DNA from: Conchocele bisecta
Taxonomy: Eukaryota; Mollusca; Bivalvia; Lucinida; Thyasiridae
Reading direction: 5' to 3'
NCBI GenBank assembly: GCA_029237695.1
Contig: CM055265.1
Location: 121,597,078 to 121,661,077 of the forward strand
Length of the DNA stretch: 64,000 nt
Position 1 is the first letter of the stretch, and each line of letters begins with the position of its first letter. Both the position numbers and the translations under genes were made by a program. This document shows, in pieces, positions 23,196-35,543 of the stretch. A model generated the notes under the pieces. It worked only from the letters and a program-made list of their open reading frames with translations. It was not told where the DNA came from and ran no database searches.

Positions 23196-23669
23196 CGGCT
23201 GAAGTAGCGGTATTATCAATTAATATAAACTTGTTAATTGTGCCCCCCGCCAGCGTCACTAATCACGAAATTACGATGTATGGTATGGAGTTTACAATGA
23301 CCGCGTGTTTGATTTGCCATGATACAATTGGTCTTGTGGAGCTTAGCGACCGTGTAACCCTATATCAGGCGCACGAGAACGAATTGTAGCGTCTTATAGC
23401 AAAAACTGAAACTATCACTGAGAAATAAACGTGTTAAACCCAGTTCAAGCTGCGTCGATGCGCAGTATGATATGGGACTGTCGGGACACATGTACCACTT
23501 TTCGTTATGGCTCATCATTATTATTTCTTCATGTTAAATTCACGTATGCATACAACATGTAATCATTTCAATATGTATTGTATATTTATGTATGTACATG
23601 TAATGCACTTCTTAAGAGGGCCTCGGGGAAGATTGGTTCCGACCAACCGAGTCACCCTCTATAAATAAA

Positions 23670-23694
23670 GAATATCTATCTATCTATCTATCTA
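23670..23694. repeat. (TATC)n retrotransposon 3' tail
   Basis: About five TATC units directly follow AATAAAGAA at the 3' end of the non-LTR element and mark its right border with the tandem repeat. Confidence 0.8.
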
Positions 23695-24567
23695 ATACGA
23701 TGTAAGCTCTGATTAAAATCAAATATCAAGTAGAAAATAATAATTCAACAATCAAAATCAATTTTAATCAGCAGAAAGTGTAATATTTATAAATTTCACC
23801 GGTGCCATTGTACGAAGCTGGATATTCAAATATCCTATTTGCATGTGACCTTACAGGCTGAAATTCCGAACATATACAAGCGCTGTAATACAGTGTTTAC
23901 TAAAGTTAGTTTTATTCTGAACAGTGTCTTCTAAACTGAATGGCAAACATTATGCGTATATAAAAAACATACTGTGTCGATGCGCACGCTGATCTTATGC
24001 TACATTTGTCGCAACAGAAATGATGAATATTCGAATCTGCAGAAACACATTTAAAAAAAAAAAAAAAAATATTATGATTGGGGATTCGAACTCACATACG
24101 TGTCATACCATCGAAAGTGCAGGCAAGACCTGCACGGAGCCATTGCACCACGGCGTCCAATACGCTATGCAGAATGCAATGGTCATTCACTACGAAACAG
24201 TTATGAAATATGTTAATTTTGGATTGAATCCAGCACATGTCATCAAAAAGGATTAGTAGTCGTATACGTTCGCCCTTTCCCGATTCGTTCTCGTACTTTT
24301 TGTTACATTATAAAATGCAATTCACTTTTGATCGAAAACAACGCACTGGGTGACACAGAGTTTTATATACTTTCAAAAGTCAATTACCAATATAATTGGG
24401 ACTCCCTCTTTTCAAAATTATTTTCTCCAAAAATTCATAAATTTGCTGTCGGGAGACAATTTTCCTCGTTAACCAATTTTTGATTTTTCGGGGGTGGTGG
24501 GGGTATTATAGAGGGTTATAAATGATATCACGGTAGGTGGTATCATTTTGACTCCCTTACTACTACT

Positions 24568-24705
24568 GGTCCTATACACTATACAGTATAGCCTAGAATG
24601 AGCCATGTATTGGGTCCTATACACTATACAGTATAGCCTAGAATTAGCCATGTATTGGGTCCTATACACTATACAGTATAGCCTAGAATGAGCCATGTAT
24701 TGGGT
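24568..24705. repeat. 45-bp minisatellite, three copies
   Basis: GGTCCTATACACTATACAG starts at 24568, 24613 and 24658. Each unit contains the palindromic CTATACAC/CTATACAGTATAG phrase and ends GAGCCATGTATTG. The preceding stretch 24365-24567 shows nothing recognisable. Confidence 0.9.
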
Positions 24706-24709
24706 CCTA

Positions 24710-25696
24710 CTGTCTGTTTCACAAAAGCTGCCCAAATTTTACGACTATATAAAAAATGCAAATACAATATTTGTTTTGATAATATTAAATTAAAGCAAAA
24801 TTTAAGAATGAGCCTTCTTTTTATTTCGTGAAATTTGGTCAAATATTGATTTTATTGCGAAAAAACAATTTCCCCATGTTAAATCCCCATAGACATCTTC
24901 AATGGGAATTTAACATGTGGAAATGTTTTGAATTTCAGAAATACTGGACCGATTTTCAAAATTTAACTTTTGTTTTCTTAGTTAGATCATTGACAAGCTA
25001 TCTAGCCAGGTTTCAGATTCCATTTCCATAGAAATCTATATCCCTTGAAGGATTGCTTAAATAATGCAACACAGCATACCTGTGGACTGTGGACAAATGC
25101 CACACATCCAAGCTGCCCTTAATATGACCTTGACATTTTGAACTTTGAACTTTTTCTTACATTAATATGTTCGCCGGGAGTTTCGCAATTCTGTCATAAC
25201 TTCTATTTCCGTTGATAGATTACTTCAATATTTAAATACATCATGCTTGTGTAAAAATGCCACACATCCGTGATGCCCTTTCTATAACCATAACCTTTTG
25301 ACCTTCACACCTTTGAACTTTTTCACACGTTAAGAAGTTCGACGGAGTTTCGCAATTCTGTCATAACTTCAGTATCAATTGAATACTTCAATATTTCAAT
25401 ACATCATACTGATACATCCATGCTGCCCTTAATATGACCTTCACAATTTGACCTTGACAACTTTGAACTTTTTTGAGTTTCTCAATTCTGTCATATCTAT
25501 ATCCATACTGATAGTTAGATAATTTACAATACTAATAATAAATGCTAAATTCCCATAGAAAATCAATTTTGCGTAATAAAATCAATATGTGACCAAATTT
25601 CAGGAAACAAAAAGAAGGCTCAATCGTAAATTTTAATAATATTTAATATCAAAATATTGTTTATATGGCCGTAAAAACAGACAGTGAAACAGACAG
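24710..25696. mobile_element. MITE with CTGTCTGTTTCAC termini, copy 1
   Basis: CTGTCTGTTTCAC at 24710 and its complement ending at 25696 bound 987 bp. Both are preceded or followed by TA, as in the Tc1/mariner target duplication. The inverted ends extend about 140 bp and include GAGCCTTCTTTTTATTTC. The middle holds about three copies of the TGACCTTGACC/AACTTTGAACTTTTT satellite-like unit. There is no coding capacity. Confidence 0.8.
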
Positions 25697-25699
25697 TAG

Positions 25700-27225
25700 G
25701 TTCGAGTCTTCAACCTGTGACCGGGCACAGATACACGCTTCAGCCACATATCAAATCATGATAAAATGTGATTATTACATGAGTGGCAGGCTAATGAAAA
25801 AGACAGTGAACGATGTTTTCCTATAATGCGTTACATATGATGCCAGAAACATTTTAAAGTATCACTTCAATAATTATATTGTTTTATTTTAGCAGAAGAC
25901 GCGACTATAGTTTAATATTACATAATTCCAGCACAAAAATATTTACACAATTCCCTAACATTTGATTGGCTCGTAGCAAGTCTCTGTCTAAAATTTATAT
26001 CCCAGTAAACTCCCACGCCGAACTACTTTCCGTAACCATGAGGCGCAGTTAAAATAATTCTTAAGAAAACGGAAAATAAACACATTTTCTTGATGAATTT
26101 ATTTCAAATGCTGGAATTATAAGGAATGAATGGCCTTTTTGTTGAATTTATCGGGGATATAAACTTGGAAAAGTCGCGGGAATACTGGACGAGGCCTTCC
26201 GGCCTTCATCCAGTATTCCCGCGACTTTTCCAAGTTTATACCCCGATATATTCCACAAAAAGGCCATTCATTTCTATACTAACGGATTGCTTCACTAGTT
26301 GGATACTTGATACATGTGAGCATTTGCCACCCACTCGCATCTCCATTAACATGACCTTGACCTTTTGTACCTTTTTTGCATCAAAACGTTTGTACACGTT
26401 TCTTCATTATCGTATAACATTCATATTACTTGATACATTGCTTCAATATTTGGACACTTGATACATGTAAGCATTTGGAACACACTCATGCCGCCATTAA
26501 CACGACCTTGACATATTTTACCTTCACGTGGTTGTGGAAACTCTTTTTCTTCAACCTTGACCTTTTTCGTGTTTGAAGTATGCACTTCTCTGACAGTTTT
26601 TGTGATGCTGACTTTAGCACATGCCCATGATCATGTTATGGTCAAATGCCTCGGCAGGCGCGACACCGCTTCCGTGGCGGAATTCTTGTGTTTATATATC
26701 AGTTACCATCTTTCAAAGCTCATTGGGCCAATTTTCTTAAATTATATGAATGTTGACACATATAGATAAGTCTTCTTGTGAGATGAAATAACAATGCATA
26801 TGACCAGGTTATCACCGGCCACTCGATAACTTGTCGATAAGTTAACGGCATGATGTCACATGTATAAGTCGTGACCGCATGTGTGCGCCATGTGAGATGT
26901 CAACATTAATGAGAACTAAAATGTCAGTTTACCTTCCTGTTACGGTGCGTACTTGTCTGTTAGATTGGCTGCGCACGCAGCATGTAAATGAACTAAATTG
27001 TATACACATGTTTATAACTATTCACAATGATAGTTAGTTTACATACCAATGTGTGAATGGCTATTGCAATTCTCAATGTACATTTTCTCAGGTACTGAGA
27101 CAAGATAACCATATACTACGGTTATCAGTATATGAAGACGGTGCAGTTCCTTTGCGAGAACACGAGGATATAAACAAAGTCGAGGTAAACATTTGTTTTT
27201 CGTATTTAATGTAAATTAAACTACA
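25700..27225. other. No gene recognised; contains one long hairpin
   Basis: Mostly unique-looking AT-rich DNA with scattered TGACCTTGACC phrases and the hairpin at 26124-26272, listed separately. Confidence 0.5.
26124..26272. repeat. Long perfect-looking hairpin (about 65-bp arms)
   Basis: AATGAATGGCCTTTTTG through GTCGCGGGAATACTGGA returns almost perfectly inverted after the short loop CGAGGCCTTCCGGCCTT. This is a foldback element or the result of an inverted duplication. Confidence 0.9.
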
Positions 27226-27372
27226 TATGGCTGTGACTGGAGAAATGGGGTTTATGGGTTTTGCGACCAGTGCAGATCCAGATCAGCCTGTGCATCCGCA
27301 CAGTCTGATCAGGATCTGCACTGTTCGCCATTCAATACTACTCCCAATAGCACACTTATGTACCCGGTTCAT

Positions 27373-27643
27373 ACGGAGCCCCGCAGGGACGTACACTTTT
27401 TTTTTTTTATTAATTTGTGCCAACGAAATAACACGGGAACGAATTGTTAATTCGTTGGAACGAATTGTTAATTCGAGGGAACGAACTGTTAAATTGAGGG
27501 AACGAATTGTCATTTCGAGGGAACGAATTGTTATATCGTGGATCGAATTGTTAATTCGAGGGAACGAATTGTTAAATTGAGGGAACGAATTGTTATTTCG
27601 TGGAAACTTATTAAAAGAATCCATGTCCTCTGCGGGGCTCCGT
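27373..27643. mobile_element. Small TIR element with ACGGAGCCCCGCAG ends and an internal minisatellite
   Basis: ACGGAGCCCCGCAGGGAC at 27373 is answered by GTCCTCTGCGGGGCTCCGT ending at 27643. Inside, GGAACGAATTGTTAATTCG-type units of about 24 bp repeat seven to eight times. The long frames on both strands across it are repeat artefacts. Confidence 0.7.
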
Positions 27644-27769
27644 AATGGATCTCGGATCAAGATCCATAGTGCATGTTCGAAGCATGATGCGTGTTTATTA
27701 TGCGATAGCAGGGAGGGCATATTGCGTTGCTCTTGAGGTTCCATGCGTCCGTACGTCCGTCCGTGTACA

Positions 27770-28345
27770 TTTACGTCAACACGTTTGTAAGATTGTCTCC
27801 ATCATGTAATATCTGCAATATTTCTTGAAGGATGATTGCTTTAATATTTGGACAGTTCATTCACATGACTATGTGTGACGCACTCGCACCACCAATGACA
27901 TGACCTGGACCTTTGTGACCTTACTGATGGTGCTGAAACCATTTTCTTGCGTCGAACGGTGTGTAAGTTTCTCCATTATGTAATATCTTCAATATTACTT
28001 GAAGAATTGCTTTAATATTTGGACAGTTCATTCACATGAACACGTGTGACACAATCGCACCACCAATCACATGACCTTGACCTTTGCGACCTTCGAAATG
28101 GTGCTGAAACACTTAGCCATTTTCTTATGTCAAAACGTTTGTAAGAGTTTCTTCATCATGCAATATCTTCAATATTACTTCGAGGATTGCTTTAGTATTT
28201 GGACAGTTCATTCACCTGAACATGTGTGAAACAATCGCACCACCATTGATATGACCTGGACCTGTGTGACCTTCAAATGTTGCTGAAACACTTAGCCAAT
28301 TTCATGTAAAAAAGTTTGTAAAACTTTCTCAAAATAATTTGAAAT
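27770..28345. repeat. Satellite-like tandem units rich in TGACCTTGACC
   Basis: Three units of about 170-180 bp share GCTTTAATATTTGGACAG, TTCATTCACATGAACAC and CATGACCTTGACCTTTG. They belong to the same broad family as units at 25060-25500 and 32815-33440. Confidence 0.75.
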
Positions 28346-28839
28346 TTGTGTAAATTTAAAGTTTTCTTTTTATACACAATCTCTAGTTAGACTGCGGATG
28401 CACAGGCTGATCTGGAGCTACACTGGTCGCCAAACCCCATTTTTCCAATCATATCCAGAATCAAGAAATAAATACCAAGCACTGTGTATGTTTAGCTCTT
28501 ATTACCGCTTTTCGTCCTTCATCCGTTAACACTTTTCCGACATATTCGTTTTTTGAATCGCAGGGCCGATGCTAACCAAACTTTACGGGGATGGTATATG
28601 CGTTACTCCTTTTCAGATTTGTTAAAATGGACGCCATCGCATTTCCAAGATGGCGTCGTAGAAAAGTAGGTCAAGTTCTTAAAAAATAATTCTCCTCAAC
28701 CGCCAGACTGATTTCGACTAAATTTGGCAGACATAATCGATAGTCGATGCTCTTTCAGATTTTTAGCTCCACTATTCGAAGAATAGTTAGAGCTTATGTT
28801 GTCACCCCGGCGTCGGCGTCGGCGTCGGCGTCACCGTCA
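28346..28839. other. No gene; GGCGTC triplet run and dispersed repeat piece
   Basis: Contains an inverted piece of the CCAGTGTAGATCC/CAGGCTGATCTGG dispersed repeat (about 28390-28440) and a short GGCGTC tandem run near 28806-28830. Confidence 0.5.
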
Positions 28840-29400
28840 CGCTTTGGATAAGGTTTTTAGTCAAACTTGTATATGCAATACTACTGGCACTACACCCACC
28901 ATACTTGGACAACTTCATCTCCTAGCGATGTACATCAATAACCCTTGATCTATAGTTGACATTGACCTACATTTCCTCTTGAATTACTTAGTTAATTCCC
29001 CTTGGTTAAGGTTTTTAGTCAACCTTGGTGAAGGTTTTTAGTCAAGCTTGTACATGGTATACTATTGTGCATACAGACACCATACTTGGACAACCTTTTC
29101 TCATAGTGATGTACATCAATAATCCCTGACCTATATTTGACCTTGACCTACTTTTATCCTTGGATTACTTAGTTATTTCCCCTTGGTTAAGGTTTTTATT
29201 CAAGCTTGTATATGGAATACTCCTGGGCCTACAGCAACCATACTTGGAAAGCTTCACCTCCTAGTGATGTACATCAATAACCCCTGACCTATATCTGACA
29301 TTGACCTACATTTAACCTTGAATTACTTACTTAATTTCCTTTGATTAAGGTTTTTAGTCAACCTTGGTTATGGTTTTTATGCAAGCCGCGGCCACCTTGT
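28840..29400. repeat. Three tandem units of about 170 bp
   Basis: Each unit reads AAGGTTTTTAGTCAA, CCATACTTGGACAAC, GATGTACATCAATAA and TGACCTACATTT. The units sit head to tail from about 28847 to 29390. Confidence 0.8.
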
Positions 29401-29661
29401 TTGTGAAGCTATGTGTACATCGACAACCCTCGTAGTCGAGCTATGCTGTTCTCTTACAGCTCTTGTTTAAAATGATGACCTCGGGATCAAAAATAGGCGG
29501 GGCATGGGGGTCGAGTAGTTGTCAAAGTTAACATTTGACCAAATATGGTCCTGTTATATATCAAATCAAAGGTATCGAGGAGACGGGTCACATTGGACAA
29601 TTTTTTACGCCATTTTGAGAAAAAAAACCGGGATGTATTACACTTTCACCTTGTACGCACT

Positions 29662-30149
29662 GGTGATTCTAGCGTTTCTTGGATGGTCAATTATTGTTTG
29701 TATATACATGAAACACCTTTCTAAACAATGTACAAAACAATTCAAATACGCCCGGGTGTAAATATAATAGTACTTAGAAAGGTTTAAAACTCCCATTCGC
29801 CACCATTGAAACAAAAAGCAAGAATTTAGGTTAGTGAGACGCGTTTTTAGTGCAGTTTACACTCGAAATCTTTGAGATTTATGTTAATGTATTAGCAACT
29901 GTAAAATCTATGCCGAAAACCCACCCCAAGCAGCGGTTTCGACACGCTGTAATGCGTTGTATAGGCGAGTTCCAGATGTCTACATCGCGTGGCTTTTTGT
30001 TTCAATGGTGGCGAATGGGAGTTTTAGACCTTTCTAAGTACTATTATCTTTACACCCGGGCGCATTTAAATTGTTTTGTACATTGTTTAGAAAGGTGTTT
30101 CATGTATGTACAAACAATAATTGACCATCCAAGACACGCTAGAATCACC
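29662..30149. repeat. Large inverted repeat, about 158-bp arms
   Basis: GGTGATTCTAGCGT at 29662 through AACAAAAAGC at 29819 is repeated inverted from 29992 to 30149, leaving a spacer of about 172 bp. Frames running through the arms (29519-29761, 29850-30200) include a hydrophobic stretch but are not supported as genes. Confidence 0.88.
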
Positions 30150-31315
30150 TGTGCTTGTACGGGCTGGCGGGCGGTTGCAGCTTGTCAACGCAATAACTAA
30201 AGTTCTATCGATGCACGTGTTTTCACCGATGTCTGTGCGCAAATACAATAACAATTTTCTTGTGAATTAAGACGTTGCTGCTTATGTTTACATGCACCTG
30301 CATGCACCTGACATGAAGTGGTGTCGACGTTACACATATGGAGCTCGGTGTGACATGGTGTTTTACACATCATCTAATCCATACGTCTGTGGCATTTTGT
30401 ATTGAATCTGGTTTTATCCCGTCAACACAGTGCGTATGTGCCGTGAAACACGATGCCGTGAACATTTTTGATATCCTGTCAATACGACCTATTTTTGTTG
30501 CATTTTAACTCCATTTGTAGGTGTTGAAGTGATAAATAGGCATGTAGGTTAGTGCCGTGAATGGGAAAAATATCTGGCGTAGGAAACGGGATATGCTCTG
30601 CAGAGCCTCGCCCATCCCGTTTTCTAAGCCTTGCCGGATATTTTTTTCACATTCACGGCACTAACCTACTATTCTCTATATATCCATTATGTGAGTATTA
30701 CGATTATTCGTAATCCTATTTTAGTGAGGTACGGTAGTCAAATAAATTCGCACATCTGGCTAACCTTTCCAAATTTGGCACAATTGACATTCAGATAATA
30801 CCGTTCAAGAATTTTGATGGAAGCAATCTGACTTTACATGTTCTCGGATATGTCTAGCAGAAATCCAAGATGGCCGTCAGTCAAGCATGTTATTGGCATA
30901 TCCTAACAATGGGTGATGCTATGTGCAATCATTTGATATTGTTTTTATAGTTTTTGAGATAACGGAGTATGTTGGTGAAGTTTGTGAAATGATTCTGGGT
31001 CAAGGTCACGTTCTGTAAGCCAGGTTCAGTGTCAAATGACCCTGAAATGTAGAAATATTCTTATTCCAGTCTGTTTTTTGTGTCAATTATAAGGCGTTAG
31101 TGCTGATTGTTTCAATTGATGAAGTACTTTTTGTTTTGGAGGGGCTGGGGATCAATGTCGTATATATTGTGGTCAACGTCAAGTTACGTCACTTAGGCTG
31201 GGTTAATGTGGTCGAATCCCATATTTCACATGTACGGATGGGGGAAAGCCTCAAAATCAGTACTAAACATTTAGAAAAAATATTCTTTATAGTCAGCCTT
31301 TAAGTGAGAATAAAC
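30150..31315. other. No gene; hairpin and repeat pieces
   Basis: Holds the hairpin 30544-30669 and a SINE-like piece (TTATGTGAGTATTACGATTA, about 30689). No exon or frame is supportable. Confidence 0.5.
30544..30669. repeat. Foldback around GTAGGTTAGTGCCGTGAATG
   Basis: The sequence GTAGGTTAGTGCCGTGAA at 30544 returns inverted, ending at 30669, with an inner CTCTGCAGAG centre. Arms are about 55 bp with a few mismatches. Confidence 0.85.
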
Positions 31316-31410
31316 TGATCTGGTGTCAGGTCCTCACCACACCAGAGTCACGTAGCCCTACTCCATAAAGGTAAATAGGTTTAGTACTATTGTTACTACT
31401 TTTATAATGG
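31316..31410 (-). repeat. SINE-like fragment, minus
   Basis: CTGATCTGGTGTCAGGTCCTC and ACACCAGAGTCAC are the complement of the GTGTGG..GACCTGGCA..GATCAG core found in the plus-oriented copies at 33960-34310, 36385-36595 and 62785-63185. Confidence 0.6.
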
Positions 31411-31541
31411 GCATAGCCGGATACACCTCTGAAGTAGCAAGAAAGTCAAGCCCGATGGTCAGCCTTCGCATGCTCTCAACCAGCTGCCCGTCCGAAAAAA
31501 GTATGCAAGTTATGCTTTCAGACGCTTTCTGGAAAGCATTA

Positions 31542-32110
31542 CTGTCTGTTTCACGAAAGCTGCCCAAATTTTACGGCTATATAGACAATTCAAAAACAAT
31601 ATTATTTTCGATAATATTAAATTAAAGGAAAATTTAAGAATGAGCCTTCTTTTTATTTCATGAAATTCGGTCAAATATTGGTTTTATTACGAAAAATTGA
31701 TTTCTCTATGGGAATTTAACATGGGGGAAAAAGAGGTAAAGGAGTGTGGGATTAGTAAAAAAAACGAAAAATTTTGGAAATTGACTCCGAAACCTAGCTA
31801 GATAGCTTGGATATGATCTAACTAAGAAAACAAAAGTTAAATTTTAAAAATCGGTCCAGTATTACTAAAATTCAAAAAAATTTCCCCATGTTAAATCCCC
31901 ATAGACATCTTCACTCCGTGAAGATGTCTATGGGGATTTAACATGGGGAAATTTTGTTTTCGCAATAAAATCAATATTTGACCAAATTTCACGAAATAAA
32001 AAGAAGGCTCATTCTTAATTTTTCCTTTAATTTAATATTATGAAAAGAAATCTTGTTTTTGAATTGTTTATATAGCCGTAAAATTTGGGCAGCTTTCGTG
32101 AAACAGACAG
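31542..32110. mobile_element. MITE with CTGTCTGTTTCAC termini, copy 2
   Basis: This 569-bp foldback starts CTGTCTGTTTCACGAAAGC and ends with the exact complement, flanked by TA on both sides. The arms are over 150 bp and share the GAGCCTTCTTTTTATTTC phrase with copy 1. The core is an inverted CCCCATAGACATCTTCAC motif. Copy 1 has instead a satellite-like core, so one TIR pair carries different cargo. Confidence 0.85.
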
Positions 32111-32814
32111 TAAGTCATATTAGCAGGACATGGTACGCAATGGATAACTTGCCAGATCACATATGCAGCTTTTTCTGAACGTATGTTAACATCCAAGTAC
32201 ATATACATGTAGTCGTTGTTAACAGACCTACCATGAAACTTGCATAGCTTAGCACACTATAGCTAATACAATTGTCTTGGTTTTTGCTATAAACTGGAGA
32301 ATACCTTGTTGTGTGTTCCCAGATAACAAGGCAACTTGGTGTTGAATTGATAGTAAGTGAAAAAATCATCGGTAAAAAATACAACACATGGAGAAAACAT
32401 GCAACACCATATTGTCTAACTGGTACAGTCCTACAACAATATCATTGAAAACCACATATGAGACACGCCAATATTTATTATAAATAAAGTCAAAAGTCAA
32501 CAAAATGTTCAGAGTACATGCGGAATATGTAATCTGAATATTTTGTCAACATTTGACGCCATTTACGGAAAAGATTGTCAATTTTGTAAACGTATTTCAT
32601 GAATTAAGCAAATGTTCGAAGGTACAAAATCCCATGGCGTGTCTCGTAATTGTTATATCTAAAATGCCAAATTATGTATAATGAATTCCATAATATGGTT
32701 TTTGTCACGCCCGCTTGCGGACAGCGCGATATAGTCGATACGTGCGTCCGGGTTAAAGTCGCAATGCAGGCGGAGGCATATAGTGTTTGGACTGTGCGTC
32801 CGTCTGGCACATTA

Positions 32815-33440
32815 AAAAGTTTGCCAGAGTTTCTCAATTATGTCATAACTTCTATATACCTTAAAGGATTACTTAACTATTTCAATACAGCATACTTGTG
32901 GACAAATGCCACACATCCATACTGCCCTTAATATGCATTGACCTTGACCGTCACAACATTGAACTTTTTGACACATTAAGAATAAGTTTGCTGGAGTTTC
33001 TCAATTATGTCATAACTTTTGTATCCCTTGGTGGATTACTTCAATATTACAATACATCATACTTGTGGACAAATGCCACATATCCATGCTGCCCTTAATA
33101 TGACCTTGACCTCTTGACCTTAAAACTTTGAACTTTTTCAGACATTAATACGTTCGCAAGAATTTCTCCATTCTGTTATAACTTCTATATCCCGTGATGG
33201 ATTACTTGTTGATACTTGTGGACAAATGCCACACATCCATCCATTAATATGACCTTCACCTTTTGACATTCACAACTTTGAACTTTTTTTACACATTAAG
33301 ACGTTTGCCGGAGTTTCTCAATTATGCCATATCTTCTATATCTCTTGAAGGATTACTATAATATTTCAATACATCATACTTGTGCATAAATGCCACACAT
33401 CCATGCTGCCTTAATATGACCTTGCCATTTTGACATTCAC
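32815..33440. repeat. Satellite-like tandem units of about 170-180 bp
   Basis: Four units share GGAGTTTCTCAATT(A/C)TGTCATA, ACATCATACTTGTGGAC, ATGCCACACATCCATG and TGACCTTGACC. They are homologous to 25060-25500 inside MITE copy 1. Confidence 0.85.
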
Positions 33441-33959
33441 AACTGTTCTTATGAATATTTATCACTTTTGGTTACTTAACTTTACCACGGTTTCTCCAAT
33501 CTGCCACTGGGGGCATTCGTGTGCCAACAGGCCACACTTCTTTGTTGGTTAAAGTTTTTCGGTGTACTATCAAAGACTCGGCAGGCGCGACATGTGGGCC
33601 CCGGCCATCTTGTTTGGAAAGGGAATGAGGACCTCGCTTACTATGACAAATAGATAAGTCGATCATGTCGATATCAGGATGAGATTGGATCGTAATGAGA
33701 AGTCTGGAGATCAACGAATTATCTATCTCTTGAGTTTTGAGTCAGTGCGCTTCGCAATGGTGGTTGATTGCATCCTAAATCAGCTGGGAAAATAATTTAA
33801 AGTCAAGCAGCAGACGAACACAAATAGAAGTTGTTGTGTGTATGCTGTCCCGCCGCTTTTGCTGCCTGTTTTGATTTTTTTTTCTGAACCACACCTGCAC
33901 CACCAAGTGGGTGGCGGTAGGGCGAATGAGACGGCGTAAATTAACGGTATGGGTTCCTC
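33441..33959. other. No gene recognised
   Basis: Low-complexity and unique-looking DNA without exon-like structure. Confidence 0.45.
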
Positions 33960-34310
33960 CTTATATGAATCACGTCATTGAAGTTGAATTGGGTTATTGC
34001 CCATTATAAAAGTAGTAAGAATATTACTGATCCTGCTGCTTTTGGGAGGAGCCAAGTGATTCTGGTGTGGCGAGGACCTGGCATAAGATCAGGATTATTC
34101 TGATTTCAGGGCTGAATATATAGTTTTGTTATTGTAAATATTCAGTTCTGATTTTGGGATTTTCCCCCCATTTGTACATGTACTTGAACATGTACATGTA
34201 CGTGTACAGGTAATATATGGGATTTAGTACTAAACCCATTGACCCGGCCTTAAATGACCTTAGCTGTTGATAGGACGTTAAACCCCAACAAACAAACAAA
34301 CACATCTGCA
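33960..34310 (+). repeat. SINE-like element
   Basis: The core GTGTGGCGAGGACCTGGCA is followed by CAGGGCTGAATATA and the tail CCTTAGCTGTTGATAGGACG, TTAAACCCCAACAAACAAAC. The tail resembles the (AACA)n-ended V-SINE type described from molluscs (RUDI-like). This assignment is from memory and needs a library search. Confidence 0.55.
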
Positions 34311-34899
34311 CCACAAAACACATTTTCACAATATTTTATAACTATCAGGATGTTCACAGATTTGTCATCTTCGTACTTAGATTTTGTGCTGTAGAACGTT
34401 TTGGGAAATGTATTTACGCTGAAAACACGTCAAGCTGACGTTGATATGCATGCAGACAAGCGACAGACCGGATACAAATAGGCTTTGGTACACAAGGAAA
34501 TAAATATTTCAGAATTATTCAAACACACCAATTTCCAAAATTAATTTGACAAATACATAGCCAGAAACACATATAAATACAGATTTGTTTTTTATGGTTT
34601 CTTGAACATGACATCGACCTTGAAAGTGTGATATTTGCCTAAATTGGTTCAAAACATTTATAAGTTTAATCAGTGCCCTCAACTCATGGAGTAGACACTA
34701 TGTTTATGAAAATAGCACAACATGGAGTTGAAATATAGCGGTAACTGGTTTTTATTGGCGGCCTTCTTGGATTTGGCCCAATATGGACGATAAGGTGAAC
34801 ATCCAAATTGCTTCCATCAACATTCTGGAAAGACATAACATGAAGATCATCTGTGCCAAATTGAGAAAAGTTAGCCAAATGTGTGAATTGATGACCTTT

Positions 34900-35160
34900 T
34901 TGGGAAACTACCGTCCATCACTATATCCTGATTTCAGTGTTGAATATCTTTTTTTCTATGTAAATATTTCGTTCTGTTTGCTCTGCCTTAAATGACCTTA
35001 TATGTTGATAGGCCGTTGAACACCAATACACAAACAAACAAAACGTCATCTGATCCTCCCATTGATAGTTACGTGTACTGTTACAGACGGTTGGTTGGGA
35101 GCATGCGAAGGGTAATTTAACGATAGGGCTCATCGTTACCGGAATCCAGATATCCCCGGT
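34900..35160 (+). repeat. SINE-like fragments
   Basis: Two partial copies: a tail piece (TTATATGTTGATAGGCCGTT with ACAAACAAAC, to about 35045) and a head piece (GGGAGCATGCGAAGGGTAAT, about 35097-35150). Confidence 0.5.
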
Positions 35161-35543
35161 TAGTCCTCAAGTACAGTTTTTTTTTTTGGTTNGGCATTCT
35201 GCTACCGTGGACCCTCAATGTGTTAAATGACGACCGATGTCACTGTATAATATCGCTGATGTCGATCAGTATTCATGATTGCAAACAGGCATGTGTTTAT
35301 GTGCTCTTACATAGGATTTACTGTGGAACATCTCTAAACCGGACACCCTGGGGACCGGTTAGTCCTCAAGTACAGTTTTTGGCATTCTGCTACCGTGGAC
35401 CCTCAATGTGTTAAATGACGACCGATGTCACTGTATAATATCGCTGATGTCGATCAGTGTTCATGATTGCAAACAGGCATGTGTTTATGTGCTCTTACAT
35501 AGGATTTACTGTGGAACATCTCTAAACCGGACACCCTGGGGAC
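35156..35543. repeat. Direct duplication of about 190 bp
   Basis: Copy A (35156-35354) and copy B (35355-35543) run head to tail from CCGGTTAGTCCTCAAGTAC to GGACACCCTGGGGACC. Copy A has a longer T run and one ambiguous base (35192). Confidence 0.9.

Larger units (their letters stand above)
19242..23694 (+). mobile_element. CR1/L2-like non-LTR retrotransposon, 5'-truncated and inactive
   Basis: The element begins abruptly inside repeat unit 4 after GAAACAGTTATGAAATA. It runs through an SGNH-like ORF1 with a CCHC knuckle, an endonuclease and a reverse transcriptase, and ends in AATAAAGAATATC(TATC)n at 23694. The simple-repeat 3' end without poly(A) and the esterase-like ORF1 fit the CR1/L2/Rex group. 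The sequence then resumes about 1.46 kb further along the unit, so the insertion was accompanied by loss of repeat DNA. Several frameshifts show it is dead. Confidence 0.85.
14018..24364. repeat. Tandem ~1.97 kb repeat units (five, partly deleted)
   Basis: The phrase ATCGAAAGTGCAGGCAAGAC, or a close variant, marks unit starts at about 14018, 15989, 17967, 19142 and 24110. Units 1 and 2 are 1.97-1.98 kb and nearly identical. Unit 3 is about 1.18 kb because roughly 800 bp after CCGGTCAT (18858) are missing. Unit 4 is broken by a non-LTR retrotransposon. Unit 5 stops near 24364. Each full unit carries two tRNA-like segments. No long coding frame exists in the unit. Confidence 0.92.

Noticed and set aside
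27283..27744. 153-codon minus frame with repeated TIRS phrases as a gene
   Set aside because: It runs through a 24-bp minisatellite inside a TIR element and has no protein-like composition outside the repeat.
29519..29761. 80-codon frame with a membrane helix in the inverted repeat
   Set aside because: It lies inside one arm of a foldback whose other arm is read in the opposite direction. There is no splice context and no homologue recognised.
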